In this document: in pieces, positions 63,385 through 64,000 of the stretch
How positions within the stretch are numbered: the stretch's first letter is position 1
How the letters are laid out: each line of letters begins with the position of its first letter
Assembly (NCBI RefSeq): GCF_051014445.1
Contig: NC_135137.1
Coordinates: forward strand, 34,101,501-34,165,500
Source: Colletes latitarsis
Lineage: Eukaryota; Arthropoda; Insecta; Hymenoptera; Colletidae
Length of the DNA stretch: 64,000 bases
Direction of reading: 5' to 3'
Program-made: the position numbers and the translations under genes
Notes under the pieces: model-generated
Databases searched by the model: none
Seen by the model: only the letters and a program-made list of their open reading frames with translations
Told to the model about the DNA's origin: nothing

Positions 63385-63715
63385 AGGTCTCCACTGGCCT
63401 CTGCTGACCGCTGCTGACCACTCCTGGAATTTCTGACAACGTATAACGATTACGACTGGCTACTGTTAGTCTCTCCCAGCCTCTGCTTGCCGCTGCTGAC
63501 CACTCCTGGAATTTCTGACAACGTATAACGATTACTACTGACGTCTGCCAGCCTCCGCTGGCCTCTGCTGACCGCTGCTGACCACTGCTGACCACCGCTT
63601 ATATTTCTGGCAACGTACAACGATTACTACTGGCTACTGTTAGCCTCTGCTGACCTCTGCCAGCATCTCCCGATGTCAGCTGACCATCGCTGATCACTGC
63701 TGACCGATGCTGAGA
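63385..63715. repeat. Minisatellite, 82-92 bp unit with nested CTGCTGACC words
   Basis: Three copies of a landmark (ATTTCTGACAACGTATAACG, the third varied) lie at about 63,429, 63,511 and 63,603, giving periods of 82 and 92. Between them runs a variable number of CTGCTGACC or similar 9-base words, so a short repeat is nested within a longer one. The last part (63,640-63,715) is only the 9-base words, increasingly degenerate. No repeat-spacer regularity of a CRISPR array exists. Confidence 0.85.
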
Positions 63716-63865
63716 ACTTGTGACATGATGTAACATAATATAATATGTTTATATGTATTAAAGTTTTGTATAATATAAATCTATGGCACTAAATGATATA
63801 ATTTCAAAGAATTCTATGTATTCTCATCATTTTTTACCCCTCTTTCCCTCTCCAAATTTCCCAAA

Positions 63866-63887
63866 TTAGAAATGACGTCATTTCTAA
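63866..63887. promoter_or_regulatory. Perfect 22 bp palindrome centred on TGACGTCA
   Basis: TTAGAAATGACGTCATTTCTAA is symmetrical over 22 bases (its two halves are exact reverse complements). The core TGACGTCA is the consensus site for CREB/ATF-type bZIP dimers. A perfect 22-mer is unlikely by chance at any one place, yet repeat-rich surroundings could also generate it. Regulatory use is inferred. Confidence 0.45.
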
Positions 63888-63975
63888 GAATTCCTGAAAA
63901 TTCTCGGATCCCTAAAACTTACAGGTGTCCCTGAAACCTCTCGGAATCCCTGAAATTTCCAAGAAGTTTCAGGCA
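63888..63975. repeat. Degenerate tandem TCCCTGAAA-type repeats
   Basis: Words of the form (A/T)TCCCTGAAA or ATTCCTGAAA recur about every 20 bases (near 63,890, 63,909, 63,928 and 63,947) with variable sequence between. This is an old, degenerate short-period repeat continuing to the window end. Confidence 0.6.
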
Positions 63976-64000
63976 GCGGCTAAAATTCCGGCCTGAATTT

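Noticed and set aside
63385..63715. Regularly spaced repeats resembling a CRISPR array
   Set aside because: Units are adjacent and degenerate with nested 9-base words, without unique spacers or cas genes, in a eukaryotic context.
1..64000. Known insect microRNAs, rRNA, histone genes or telomeric TTAGG arrays
   Set aside because: I looked for familiar mature microRNA sequences, TTAGG tracts and tRNA boxes by eye and found none. Novel small RNAs cannot be excluded this way.

Overview
The window looks like a gene-poor stretch of an insect nuclear genome, most likely from a hymenopteran such as a bee. This rests on overall character: mixed AT-rich and CG-rich DNA, frequent CpG (TCGA, CGCG), eukaryote-style splice signals, terminal-inverted-repeat elements, minisatellites and promoter-like GA-rich islands. 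There are no operons or ribosome binding sites. I could not run a search, so the organism is inferred. I recognise no known protein family, tRNA, rRNA or named microRNA. The open frames are short, overlap on both strands and cluster where stop codons are rare, as expected by chance. The window is best read as intergenic or very long intronic DNA.

Layout: 1-185 is the tail of a repeat that recurs, with flanks and three tandem units, at 37.1-38.1 kb. 5.8-6.3 kb is a compact GC-richer island whose minus strand reads unusually like bacterial coding DNA. 11,967-12,205 (minus) is the best exon-like object: a strong acceptor, an open frame and a strong donor, with the interval itself beginning GTAAGT, the signature of a recursive splice site. 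GC/GA-rich promoter-like islands lie at 18.6-19.3 kb, 23.8-24.6 kb and, on the minus strand, 51.6-52.2 kb. The second is followed at once by a 78-residue frame with a good start context.

A repeat family with 143-144 bp paired units appears three times: a fragment at 24.9-25.8 kb, a complete copy with 117 bp terminal inverted repeats at 30,830-32,015, and a fragment at 55.6-56.1 kb. A roughly 210 bp repeat pair sits at 46.7 kb (minus) and 63.1 kb (plus). The plus copy leads straight into an 82-92 bp minisatellite. The window closes with a perfect 22 bp palindrome around TGACGTCA.

Several isolated strong splice signals occur on both strands (3.7, 4.7, 13.7, 42.5, 51.6, 54.7, 61.4 and 62.0 kb). 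If transcribed, the minus-strand set (51,580, 13,712, 12,205, 11,967) is consistent with a minus-strand gene with very large introns, but this is only a hypothesis. I do not see a complete new biological system. The items most worth following are the recursive-splice exon, the bacterial-looking island and the paired-unit transposon.
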